A stretch of 12,604 nucleotides of DNA from Chitinophagaceae bacterium (GCA_025362915.1 JANYEU010000331.1:1-12604); one strand, 5' to 3'; positions 1-6,953 are shown, numbered from the stretch's first letter. A program made the numbers and translations. Notes: generated by a model not told the origin, from the letters alone.

Positions 1-1505
1 ACATCGCCAGTCATTTCCTTAGGTATGGGCAAGCCCATTACCGAAAGGATAGACGGAGCAATATCGCCTAGCTTACCGGCTTTCACGGTACCATGCCACT
101 CTTTATCTAGCACAAACAACGGAACCAAATTGAGCGAATGCTGTGTGTTGGGGCTTCCATCATCATTAACCATATAGTCCGCATTGCCATGATCTGCCGT
201 TAGGAATATGGTATAACCATGATTCAGTGCAGCAGTAACTACTCTTTCTACACATTTATCTACCGTTTCCGCAGCTTTTACCACCGCACTAAACACACCT
301 GTATGCCCCACCATATCCGCATTGGCAAAGTTGAGGCAGATAAAATCGGCAGACTCTTTTTCTATTTCAGGCACCAACTTATCGGCCAATTCGTAGGCAC
401 TCATTTCTGGTTGTAAATCGTAGGTTGCTACTTTCGGGCTTGAAGCCATTATGCGCGATTCGCCATCAAAAACATTCTCCCGTCCGCCACTAAAAAAGAA
501 GGTAACGTGCGGGTATTTCTCTGTCTCGGCAATGCGTATCTGCTTCTTTCCATTGGCAGCAAGCACTTCGCCAAGGGTATTATTAAGGTTATCATTCTTA
601 AACATCACATGCACATCCTTAAACGTTTTGTCGTATTCAGTAATGGTTGTGTAGTGCAGGCTTAGTTTATACATGCCCAAATCTGCATGGTCTTCCTGTG
701 TAAGTACGTGGGTAATTTCGCGGCAACGGTCTGTACGGAAGTTAAAACACAAAGCAGCATCGCCCGCTTTTATCTTCCAGTTTTCCTTGATATTTCCGTT
801 GATGATTGGTTTGATGAATTCATCTGTAACACCATTTGCATACGACGCTTCGATAGCCCCAATCAAATCGGTAGTGGTTTCGCCCGCACCATTAACCATT
901 GCATCGTACGCCAGTTTCACACGCTCCCAACGCTTATCCCTATCCATTGCATAATATCTTCCGGTAATGGTGGCTATCTCTCCAACCGATGTAGAAAGAT
1001 GCTCTTGCAAGCCTTTGATAAAACCAAGTCCGCTCTTAGGGTCACAGTCCCTACCATCCGTAAATGCGTGTATATATACTTCTGTAAGTCCTTGTACCTT
1101 ACAAACATCCACTATTGCCTTTACGTGCGATGTATGCGAATGCACACCACCATCACTCACCAAACCCAGCAGGTGCAAGGGTTTAGCATTGTCCTTGGCG
1201 TATTTGATGGAAGCCAACAATGTCTCATTACCAGCCAATTCTCCTGTGCGGATAGCCACATTTATACGCTGCAACTCCTGATACACAATTCTTCCCGCAC
1301 CAAGGTTCAGGTGTCCAACCTCACTGTTGCCCATTTGTCCCTCGGGTAAGCCCACGGCCTCTCCACAGGTAACTAACGTGCTATTTGGATATTTACCATA
1401 TAAAGACGTTACAAAAGGAACGTTTGCATTTTGGATGGCATCGGATGTTTTGCTTTTGCCCAAACCCCATCCATCCATGATAATTAGTATTGCTTTCTTA
1501 CTCAT
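1..1505 (-). CDS. gpmI: 2,3-bisphosphoglycerate-independent phosphoglycerate mutase, 3' end cut by window edge
   Basis: Interconverts 3-phosphoglycerate and 2-phosphoglycerate in cytoplasmic glycolysis and gluconeogenesis through a phosphoserine intermediate, using two Mn ions. I read 501 codons from an ATG at 1505 to the window edge with no stop, so only the last few residues of a roughly 505-510 residue enzyme are missing. The first metal-binding Asp is in IIMDGWG (residues 8-14). The catalytic serine is Ser61 in GQMGNSEVGHLNLGAGR. Other family motifs are SDGGVHSH (about 117-124), HAFTDGRDCDP (about 146-156), GRYYAMDRDKRWER, NFRTDR and, near the edge, the metal ligand motif TADHGNAD. The start is fixed by the standard SKKAILIIMDGWG N-terminus. 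It is divergent from the gene at 1607. The family is certain; the cofactor-dependent mutase is unrelated in sequence. Confidence 0.97.
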   Translation of the reverse strand, partial: MSKKAILIIMDGWGLGKSKTSDAIQNANVPFVTSLYGKYPNSTLVTCGEAVGLPEGQMGNSEVGHLNLGAGRIVYQELQRINVAIRTGELAGNETLLASIKYAKDNAKPLHLLGLVSDGGVHSHTSHVKAIVDVCKVQGLTEVYIHAFTDGRDCDPKSGLGFIKGLQEHLSTSVGEIATITGRYYAMDRDKRWERVKLAYDAMVNGAGETTTDLIGAIEASYANGVTDEFIKPIINGNIKENWKIKAGDAALCFNFRTDRCREITHVLTQEDHADLGMYKLSLHYTTITEYDKTFKDVHVMFKNDNLNNTLGEVLAANGKKQIRIAETEKYPHVTFFFSGGRENVFDGESRIMASSPKVATYDLQPEMSAYELADKLVPEIEKESADFICLNFANADMVGHTGVFSAVVKAAETVDKCVERVVTAALNHGYTIFLTADHGNADYMVNDDGSPNTQHSLNLVPLFVLDKEWHGTVKAGKLGDIAPSILSVMGLPIPKEMTGD

Positions 1506-1581
1506 GGGCTAAAACTACGTGTTTTAACTAATTAAACTAAAACGATAGCGTTAAAAAGCTATATGTTGGCATGTTTTTAGC

Positions 1582-1589
1582 TAAATTTG
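1582..1589 (+). promoter_or_regulatory. candidate Bacteroidota -7 promoter box for the 1607 gene
   Basis: TAAATTTG matches the Bacteroidota -7 consensus TAnnTTTG exactly and would start transcription about 10 nt before the ATG at 1607. No convincing -33 TTTG/TTG lies at the usual distance, so this is a moderate call. Confidence 0.45.
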
Positions 1590-1606
1590 TAGTATAAATT
1601 AATGTA

Positions 1607-1987
1607 ATGAAAAGTTTTTTACTTTCGGTTGGATTAGGATTGATGCTGAGTTCTTTTACCTATTTTGATAACTCTACCGCCATTATCAATGCACTAAAAG
1701 ATAGCAATGCAGAAGAGGTTAGCATGTACTTTGATAATTACATCGACTTGAAATTGCCAGAAAAAGGAGAGATAAAAAACATTGGAAAGAACCAAGCGGG
1801 TATTGCTTTACAAAGTTTTTTTAGGGAAAACAACATAAAAGGATTTGAATTGCTTAGTCAACGGGACATGAATGGAACGATGTATTTGGCAGGTAAACTC
1901 TTGAACGATAGTAGGGGTTATAATATTACCATCTTACTGAAAACGAAGGATGCTAACCAGCAAATAATTACTGTAAGGATAAATTAA
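1607..1987 (+). CDS. small exported DUF4783-like protein
   Basis: A 126-residue protein of unknown function. Residues 1 to about 18 are a signal-peptide-like stretch (Lys2, then hydrophobic LLSVGLGLMLSSF) without a lipobox cysteine, so export to the periplasm is likely. The rest reads as a small alpha+beta domain: an N-terminal helix (TAIINALKDSNAEEVSMYF), a central LQSFFRENNIKGFELLSQ stretch, then strands ending in IITVRIN. This pattern, including 'IxxALKxxNAxExSxYF' and 'FFxxNxxKxFxLL', fits the DUF4783 family of Bacteroidota, which has an NTF2-like fold; I make that assignment from memory of the family. The gene is preceded by an exact TAnnTTTG box and followed by a strong hairpin terminator, so it is probably transcribed alone. 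Confidence 0.8.
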   Translation: MKSFLLSVGLGLMLSSFTYFDNSTAIINALKDSNAEEVSMYFDNYIDLKLPEKGEIKNIGKNQAGIALQSFFRENNIKGFELLSQRDMNGTMYLAGKLLNDSRGYNITILLKTKDANQQIITVRIN

Positions 1988-2007
1988 ATAGAGGGTTGGG
2001 TTTAAAG

Positions 2008-2039
2008 AGGCTGTCACAATAATTGTGGCGGCCTTTTTT
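2008..2039 (+). terminator. intrinsic terminator shared by convergent genes
   Basis: A 12-bp stem (AGGCTGTCACAA, 2008-2019, against TTGTGGCGGCCT, 2023-2034; two G-U wobbles) closes on a 3-nt loop and runs into a T tract (2034-2039). It ends the plus-strand gene at 1987. The upstream A run (2004-2006) makes it usable in the other direction for the minus-strand gene ending at 2055. Confidence 0.85.
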
Positions 2040-2054
2040 CTTTATGGGGATTAA

Positions 2055-2675
2055 TCACTCATCAACCGTCTTCATCCTTTTCTTACAAATCCATAAACAT
2101 AAATAAATGGTTGCAATGGCTATCAGCATTCCCCCGGCGATATCCCTAGGGAAGTGCTCGGCAAGATATATCCTAGAAAAACCCACCAACAAAGCATAAA
2201 CAAAGCCTACGGCAATTATCCATTTGCGTGATATGGCAAGACATGCGATAAAAAAAATGACAAAGGCAGTGGTGGTATGTCCAGAAGGAAAACTGTGCAC
2301 TTTATAAAGTTCTACGCCAGGTACAGTGTGTATCTGGTAGGTGTTTGTGATAGCTTTTGTGGGGCGGGGCTGCTCAGGTAAAATATTTTTAATTCCTTGA
2401 ACAAACAATGTGGATATGATAAAACAGGCAACTAATAACCAGATGAGGTCTCTACGCAATAGAACAACCAATGCCAATGCAACCACCCACGGCAGTACTT
2501 CTCCAAAGCGTGTGATGGTAGAAAGGAAGAAGTCTGCAAACTTCCCTTGATCATGATTTAGCAATAAAAAGAATGATTCCTTGTTGAAAAGGAATGAGGC
2601 GGCAAGTAATATTGTAGCAGCTATTGCAGTGGAAATGGTGGCTATGCTGAGATTTGAATAATTTAATGTCCGCAT
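2055..2675 (-). CDS. PAP2-family membrane phosphatase
   Basis: A 206-residue integral membrane protein of the PAP2 (type 2 phosphatidic acid phosphatase) superfamily, with about five or six hydrophobic helices. It probably removes a phosphate from a lipid such as undecaprenyl pyrophosphate, phosphatidylglycerol phosphate or lipid A; the substrate cannot be told from sequence. Catalytic motifs are in order: K97 and R104-P105 (motif 1), FPSGHT at 129-134 with His133 as proton donor (motif 2), and SR at 167-168 with His174 and Asp178 (motif 3, SR-x5-H-x3-D). Motif 1 has seven residues between Lys and Arg-Pro instead of the usual six. The start ATG at 2675 gives a short polar N-terminus before the first helix. 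It converges on the gene ending at 1987 and lies 210 bp downstream of tmk, with a CACAAAG repeat between. Confidence 0.9.
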   Translation of the reverse strand: MRTLNYSNLSIATISTAIAATILLAASFLFNKESFFLLLNHDQGKFADFFLSTITRFGEVLPWVVALALVVLLRRDLIWLLVACFIISTLFVQGIKNILPEQPRPTKAITNTYQIHTVPGVELYKVHSFPSGHTTTAFVIFFIACLAISRKWIIAVGFVYALLVGFSRIYLAEHFPRDIAGGMLIAIATIYLCLWICKKRMKTVDE

Positions 2676-2774
2676 ATACTGTATTACTTATTTTGTTACA
2701 AAGGAAGGAAAAGCTATTGCTACCTACGATTGTATTAGGTAAAAAAGGTTTATTGAGGGGAGTAATAATTACAC

Positions 2775-2875
2775 TTTACCACAAAGTACACAAAGAGAAG
2801 CACAAAGAAACACAAGGTAAAATTACTATCAGGCAGGTTGTGTAGTTTGGTTTACCTTATATTCTTTGGGTAAAA
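2775..2875. repeat. CACAAAG-rich repeat with inverted ends (copy 1)
   Basis: Between PAP2 and tmk. The left end TTTACCACAAAG (2775-2786) is matched inverted, with one gap, by CTTTGGGTAAA (2864-2874). The left part carries CACAAAG-type words several times (2780-2815). An inner perfect inverted pair, AAGGTAAA (2814-2821) and TTTACCTT (2851-2858), could form a hairpin in the tmk 3' region. It resembles the element at 4828-4932 in words, length and inverted ends. No credible protein is encoded. Confidence 0.55.
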
Positions 2876-2885
2876 TTTGCTCAGA

Positions 2886-3500
2886 TTACAAGTTATCTAA
2901 TTCCTTCCAGATGTCTCCCGCTATGGCGGCTACTGTTTGATTGCCATTTATAAAAACTATCTTTTCTTCTCCCTTTAGCTTTTCGAAAGACTCCATATAT
3001 TTTCCCCTTACCTGTTGTAGATTATCAAGGGTTTCGTAGAGTTCAATCGTTCCCCTTGTACTATTCAGGCGTTGCATTGAAACTTCAGGATCAACATCTA
3101 TAAAAAAGTTCACATCGGGTTTCAAGGTTGCGGCACTGAGGGCATTGGCCGCTATTACCCAATCAATATCTACATGAACGCCGTGGTAGGCATAAGAAGA
3201 AAAGTAATACCTATCGGAAATAACAGTGTAGCCCTCCTCCATCTTTTTTAATAGTCCGTTAATCTCATTGTGCAGATGATCCAGACGGTCGGCAACGTTT
3301 AGGGCTGCAATTGTTTTATGGTCGGCAGTCATGCGCCCCTTAAAAATATTACGTACCAATGAGCCAATTGGGCTATCCGTTGGTTCGAAAGTGGTATAAA
3401 CCTTATGACCGGCAGCTATCAGTTTTTCAGTCAATAACTTTACTTGTGTACTTTTTCCGCTACCGTCTATACCTTCGAATACTATAAATAATTGTTTCAT
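2886..3500 (-). CDS. tmk: thymidylate (dTMP) kinase
   Basis: Phosphorylates dTMP to dTDP with ATP in the cytoplasm, an essential step to dTTP. The protein is 204 residues, the usual length. The P-loop is GIDGSGKST (10-18) after FIVFE. The dTMP-site motif FEPTDSPIG is at 38-46, and DRYYFSSYAYHG at 96-107 is the DRY/SS-AY motif, with His where Gln is more common. The P-loop has no extra basic residue, which in this family goes with an Arg-containing lid (type II). The lid region here (about 144-156, QRLNSTRGTIELYE) keeps arginines but lacks the usual DRxE. The stop-to-start gap from the upstream membrane-protein gene is 50 bp on the same strand, so co-transcription is plausible. The ATG at 3500 directly follows an AT-rich repeated leader rather than a Shine-Dalgarno sequence. 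Confidence 0.95.
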   Translation of the reverse strand: MKQLFIVFEGIDGSGKSTQVKLLTEKLIAAGHKVYTTFEPTDSPIGSLVRNIFKGRMTADHKTIAALNVADRLDHLHNEINGLLKKMEEGYTVISDRYYFSSYAYHGVHVDIDWVIAANALSAATLKPDVNFFIDVDPEVSMQRLNSTRGTIELYETLDNLQQVRGKYMESFEKLKGEEKIVFINGNQTVAAIAGDIWKELDNL

Positions 3501-3538
3501 GTAATTATGATTAGAATGATTTGAATGAATACAATGAT
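3501..3538 (-). repeat. AT-rich ATCATT leader repeat before tmk
   Basis: On the minus strand this reads ATCATT..TCATTCAAATCATTC..ATCATAATTA and ends right before the tmk ATG. A near-identical copy sits before the epimerase start at 12433-12467. It fills most of the 50-bp gap after the membrane-protein gene and holds no Shine-Dalgarno motif. Confidence 0.65.
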
Positions 3539-3550
3539 ATAACTCTTTCC

Positions 3551-4810
3551 CTACACCCTCCCTGCCTCATTGTTGCTTGAAGGAAAAGGAATCATTGCAA
3601 CGATGGGTGTTATGAAAATGGGAAGCATCAGGCTTCTGTACCGAATAATTGCCCCCGTAAAAGTAACCGTATATCCATCCAACAGAAGCACACTCAATGC
3701 GAAATAAATGCAACAGATATAAAATGGAGGTATCAGTCTTTTGTGCTTTGCAAAGAGTAAAAAAGCAATCAGGATGCAAGCGATTAAAAGCGTTTCTCCA
3801 AAAGCCATCATGTATGCGATGTTTTTAATTTCTGAAATATGCGGCCTGATAAAAGCCACATCAATAGCGGTAGGTAGATAATGTAATACGCTTTCTGTAG
3901 TAGGCAGAAGCATTGGAACATTGATGGCAGAATTGCCTTTTAGCAATAAAAATTCGTGCTGTTTGTTTGCCACATAATAGAGTGCATTGTAATGTTCGCC
4001 ATAGAGGGAAAGAATCATCAATACCAGAATGCAACCGCAATACACAGAAAGGAAATAAAATTCGTGTCGCTGGTGATTTCTATGTGACAGCCACCAGCTT
4101 AACAGCGCAGGAAATAAAGCGATGGCCACATAGCTTTTGATAAAGAATATCAACAGAAAAGAAAAAACAATCATAATGAAATGTTTGCTGGTACTTTCTT
4201 TTTTGATAACACGGTTGAAGCAATACAAAAACATGCCCAAGGCGGAAAGTAAGAGCCCGTCCTTATGTATGCCGCTACCCCAAAAAAGAAAGGAAGGTAT
4301 CAGGAAAATAGGAATCAGCAGGATGTACTCATATACGTTGCTATAAGATTTCACTACCCGATAAAAAGCAACCAACCCAAAGAGATGGAGGAAGTTGAAA
4401 AATATGACATTGGTAAAATAGTTGTTACGGCTAAACACATTGCAGATAGCAACCAGTTTGAAAATTAGATTGTCTTTCAGATCATTCCAATAAGAGTTGG
4501 TTCCAGAGAATAAACCTCCTCTTTCTGCATAATTGCTCATAAAAAGAGATTTTACAAACAAGGAAGGATTGTGCAATAGAAGTTCTGTTTCGGGCAAACT
4601 CTCCCTATAAAAACGCCAGGTATCTGAACCAGCCCGTTGGGCAGGCAGGTTAAAATACAATCCATACGCAACACCAGCAACCACTTTTAGCGCAAACAAA
4701 CCAACCAGCAACCACCAAGCAATGCCCGACTTTTTAAAAAAGGGGATGCGTGTAATGATAAAACAAAACAGCAGGAAGTATAATAAAAAGGGAATAATGT
4801 CTATTTTCAT
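3551..4810 (-). CDS. polytopic inner-membrane protein, possibly polysaccharide-related
   Basis: A 419-residue protein with roughly ten hydrophobic segments spread over its whole length. Short loops carry GSDTWRFYRESLPE (near residue 60), a conserved-looking FWGSGIHKDGLL (near 180) after a hydrophobic hairpin, and GAIIRYRSLMLP near the C-terminus. The '-SG-KDG-' loop between membrane segments, together with the C-terminal RYR, recalls EpsG/Wzy-type polymerase or GT-C-like membrane proteins, but this is only a resemblance and I do not claim a function. I chose the ATG at 4810 (MKIDIIPFLLYF). An in-frame ATG 17 codons upstream (4861) would begin inside the inverted-repeat element at 4828-4932 and add a non-hydrophobic tail, so it is unlikely. 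tmk follows 50 bp downstream. Confidence 0.8.
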   Translation of the reverse strand: MKIDIIPFLLYFLLFCFIITRIPFFKKSGIAWWLLVGLFALKVVAGVAYGLYFNLPAQRAGSDTWRFYRESLPETELLLHNPSLFVKSLFMSNYAERGGLFSGTNSYWNDLKDNLIFKLVAICNVFSRNNYFTNVIFFNFLHLFGLVAFYRVVKSYSNVYEYILLIPIFLIPSFLFWGSGIHKDGLLLSALGMFLYCFNRVIKKESTSKHFIMIVFSFLLIFFIKSYVAIALFPALLSWWLSHRNHQRHEFYFLSVYCGCILVLMILSLYGEHYNALYYVANKQHEFLLLKGNSAINVPMLLPTTESVLHYLPTAIDVAFIRPHISEIKNIAYMMAFGETLLIACILIAFLLFAKHKRLIPPFYICCIYFALSVLLLDGYTVTFTGAIIRYRSLMLPIFITPIVAMIPFPSSNNEAGRV

Positions 4811-4827
4811 TTGGATGTTTTTACTTC

Positions 4828-4932
4828 TGCCACAAAGGCTCGAAGACTCTAAGATGCACAAAGAAGAAAGAGAAAGAAGTCAAAGTCTTAATTTCATTTT
4901 GTGCTTCTTTCTGCCTTAGCGTCTTTGTGGCA
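4828..4932. repeat. CACAAAG-type inverted repeat element (copy 2)
   Basis: Two 35-nt arms (4828-4862 and 4898-4932) are inverted copies with about 27 of 35 positions matching. Both arms begin with TGCCACAAAG and end with GCACAAA when read inward. The element fills the gap between the tyrS stop and the next gene, so it may fold in the transcript and slow or end transcription after tyrS. It has no T tract placed like a classic terminator. Similar CCACAAAG elements are, to my recollection, scattered in many bacterial genomes. Confidence 0.7.
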
Positions 4933-4944
4933 TTTTGTTTTTCC

Positions 4945-6228
4945 TTATCCCACTATCACCAAGTAATAATTCTTCTTGCCTTTTTGCACCAAAACATACT
5001 TGCCTTGCAATAAATCTTCTGCCACTAAAGAAGCTTTTTCCATTCCAATCTTTAATTTGTTCACTGATAACCCACCTGCCTGTAACATTTTCTTTGCTTC
5101 ACCCTTGCTTGGGAATATCTGCGAATCGGATAGGAAAGAAACAAAGTCGTAACCCGCTGCCAATTGTTCTTTACTGATGTTTACAGTAGGCACCCCATCC
5201 AATACTTGTAGTAATTGTTCTTCATTTAGCGATTGTAAAACAGCTGCGGTATCATTACTAAATAATATCTCGCTTGCTTTCACTGCAAAATCATAGTCCT
5301 CCCTACTGTGTACAAACACACTTAGTTCTTCGGCCAGCTTCTTTTGCAATGACCTTTGGTGCGGCGCATCTTCGTGTTCCGCTATCAAGGCATCAATGGT
5401 TTCTTTAGACAAAAGCGTGAATAATTTTATCCATTTCTTCGCATCAGCATCGCTTGCATTCAACCAGAATTGGTAAAACTGGTAAGGGCTTGTTTTCTTG
5501 GCATCCAACCAGATATTGCCCTTTTCTGTTTTGCCAAACTTACCGCCATCGGCTTTGGTTACCAATGGGCAAGTAAAGGCATACGCTTCGCCGCCTATCT
5601 TTCTGCGTATCAGTTCGGTGCCGGTGGTAATGTTCCCCCATTGGTCGCTACCGCCCATTTGCAGTTTACAGTTCTTATTCTTATACAACCAGTAAAAATC
5701 GTATCCTTGAATCAGTTGGTAAGTAAACTCCGTGAAACTTATGCCGCTTTCGCCGTCAATACGTTTACGCACACTATCCTTGCTCATCATATAGTTTACG
5801 GTAATGTGCTTGCCTACATCGCGGATGAAACTTAAAAAGTCTATTTCCTTAAACCAATCGTAGTTGTTCACCATTTCGGCAGCATTGGGTTTAGAAGCAT
5901 CAAAGTCCAAAAACTTTTCCAATTGCTTCTTCACGCCAGCTTGGTTGTGTAGCAGAATATCCTCACTCAATAAATTCCTTTCCTCACTTTTTCCGCTTGG
6001 GTCGCCCACCATTCCGGTTGCACCACCTACCAAGGCGATGGGTTTGTGACCAGCCTTTTGCAAATGCACCAATAATAGTATTGGCACTAGACTACCTATA
6101 TGTAAACTATCCGATGTGGGGTCAAAACCTATGTAGGCACTCGTCATTTCCTTGTTCAATTGCTCTTCTGTGCCTGGCATAATATCCTGCAACATGCCCC
6201 GCCAACGTAGTTCTTTTATTAGTGTCAT
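4945..6228 (-). CDS. tyrS: tyrosyl-tRNA synthetase
   Basis: Charges tRNA-Tyr with tyrosine in the cytoplasm (class I, dimeric). The protein is 427 residues, typical for the bacterial TyrRS with an S4 domain. The Rossmann domain carries GFDPTSDSLHIGS, with the HIGH-type motif HIGS at 43-46. GGSDQWGN (192-199) is the tyrosine/ATP-site motif. The KMSKS counterpart is KFGKT at 230-234, as in many bacterial TyrRS. Residues about 360-427 form the C-terminal S4 RNA-binding domain (FPSKGEAKKMLQAGGLSVN). The start is the ATG at 6228. A TTG one codon upstream also reads in frame but has nothing to favour it. An exact TAnnTTTG box lies 17-24 nt upstream. The 484-bp gap upstream also carries a 21-bp palindrome array. 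Confidence 0.97.
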   Translation of the reverse strand: MTLIKELRWRGMLQDIMPGTEEQLNKEMTSAYIGFDPTSDSLHIGSLVPILLLVHLQKAGHKPIALVGGATGMVGDPSGKSEERNLLSEDILLHNQAGVKKQLEKFLDFDASKPNAAEMVNNYDWFKEIDFLSFIRDVGKHITVNYMMSKDSVRKRIDGESGISFTEFTYQLIQGYDFYWLYKNKNCKLQMGGSDQWGNITTGTELIRRKIGGEAYAFTCPLVTKADGGKFGKTEKGNIWLDAKKTSPYQFYQFWLNASDADAKKWIKLFTLLSKETIDALIAEHEDAPHQRSLQKKLAEELSVFVHSREDYDFAVKASEILFSNDTAAVLQSLNEEQLLQVLDGVPTVNISKEQLAAGYDFVSFLSDSQIFPSKGEAKKMLQAGGLSVNKLKIGMEKASLVAEDLLQGKYVLVQKGKKNYYLVIVG

Positions 6229-6244
6229 CAATTATTATTTGCAA

Positions 6245-6252
6245 CAAAAGTA
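6245..6252 (-). promoter_or_regulatory. candidate -7 promoter box for tyrS
   Basis: On the minus strand this reads TACTTTTG, an exact match to the Bacteroidota TAnnTTTG box, and would start transcription about 12 nt before the ATG at 6228. A clear -33 TTG at 17-23 bp further upstream was not found. Confidence 0.5.
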
Positions 6253-6410
6253 ACTACTTAGGCATTTCGGTGATAAATTGAATAAAATACATATTGAGTA
6301 ATAAGGGCATAAAGGCTATGCAACTTTGATATGATTAATGTTTGGCTTTATGATTATCTATTTTAAATAAGAACAGTTGACCATATTTGAAATAACGCTT
6401 TTTTAAAGGA

Positions 6411-6607
6411 ATATTCAACTGAACGAGGTTTCCGTAAGGGCTTACGGAGCTTCCGTTCAACTGAACTTATCTTCCGTTCAATTGAATATTTCTTTCGTAA
6501 GAACTTACGGAGCTTCCGTTCAACTGAACTTATCTTCCGTCCAATTGAACATTTCTTTCGTAAGAGCTTACGGAACATCCGTCCAATTGAACATTTCTTC
6601 CGTAAGG
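6411..6607. repeat. 21-bp palindrome array 1 (nine units plus a partial)
   Basis: Units start at 6411, 6432, 6453, 6474, 6495, 6516, 6537, 6558 and 6579, with a truncated tenth at 6600-6607; every full unit is exactly 21 bp. Each unit is left half (7) + centre (2) + right half (7) + linker (5). Two unit types are mixed. The first is CCGTAAG or TCGTAAG paired with CTTACGG, a full 16-bp palindrome (6432, 6495, 6558). The second is CCGTTCA or CCGTCCA paired with TGAAC-- (the rest), whose palindrome is shorter (TTCAAYTGAA core). Linkers are AGCTT, ATCTT, TTCTT or AACAT. The first unit (6411) is degenerate. The rest of the 484-bp gap between tyrS and the gene ending at 6713 shows only the tyrS promoter box and a weak hairpin near 6629. 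Confidence 0.9.
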
Positions 6608-6628
6608 CTGCATAAACTTAAAAAGTAC

Positions 6629-6647
6629 GCCTACAGAATGAATAGGC
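6629..6647 (-). terminator. weak candidate terminator after the DUF4834-like gene
   Basis: GCCTA (6629-6633) pairs with TAGGC (6643-6647) around a 9-nt loop, and on the minus strand a T-rich tail follows (T run at 6620-6624). The five-pair stem is short, so this is tentative. Confidence 0.3.
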
Positions 6648-6712
6648 TTGATTGATTTGAAAGTTCCTTTTATCAGTACAAAATTCATTAATCTCAACTT
6701 GAAATCTTCTAA

Positions 6713-6946
6713 TCACTTTATTTCCTCAAAATCGATGTATTCATCGTTGGTAGTGGTTGTGGAGCTTTTGGGAGGAACATTTGGTTGTTGGGGAGTTTGC
6801 GTTTTAGTAAACTGTTGTTGCTGTTCGTTCATTTGCGAGATAGTGGTTTTCATTTTGCTAACGGTTTTTGCAATGGGTATCACCAACTCAAAAATGAATC
6901 GGTACAGCAGGTATATAGCCAAACACCAGAATAAATCTTCTATCAT
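6713..6946 (-). CDS. small DUF4834-like membrane protein
   Basis: A 77-residue protein of unknown function. Residues 1 to about 27 (IEDLFWCLAIYLLYRFIFELVIPIA) form one membrane helix. Then come a charged stretch (KTVSKMKTTISQMNEQQQQF), a low-complexity Gln/Pro/Thr-rich linker (about 45-66), and an acidic tail ending DEYIDFEEIK. This order, including the 'YRFIF..VIP' helix and the terminal 'DYIDFEE(V/I)K', is what I recall for the DUF4834 family of Bacteroidota. The short length and skewed composition could raise doubt, but the family-like ends and a TAnnTTTG box in front support a real gene. It lies 65 bp downstream of the chromate-type transporter on the same strand. Confidence 0.75.
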   Translation of the reverse strand: MIEDLFWCLAIYLLYRFIFELVIPIAKTVSKMKTTISQMNEQQQQFTKTQTPQQPNVPPKSSTTTTNDEYIDFEEIK

Positions 6947-6953
6947 AAGCTGG

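Noticed and set aside
687..1349. 220-codon plus-strand open frame
   Set aside because: It lies antisense to the well-conserved gpmI gene, and the protein has no recognisable features.
4811..4861. Upstream ATG extending the membrane protein by 17 residues
   Set aside because: The extension is encoded by the inverted-repeat element and adds a polar tail before the natural first membrane helix.
6229..6231. TTG start for tyrS one codon before the ATG
   Set aside because: An ATG follows immediately, and nothing favours the rarer start.
6363..6578. 71-codon minus-strand frame rich in Arg/Lys with heptad repeats
   Set aside because: It starts inside the 21-bp array, has no leader of its own and is fully explained by a stop-free repeat of a multiple-of-three unit.
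6411..6607. CRISPR array
   Set aside because: Units are 21 bp in total with 5-bp linkers; there is no room for spacers and no cas gene is nearby.
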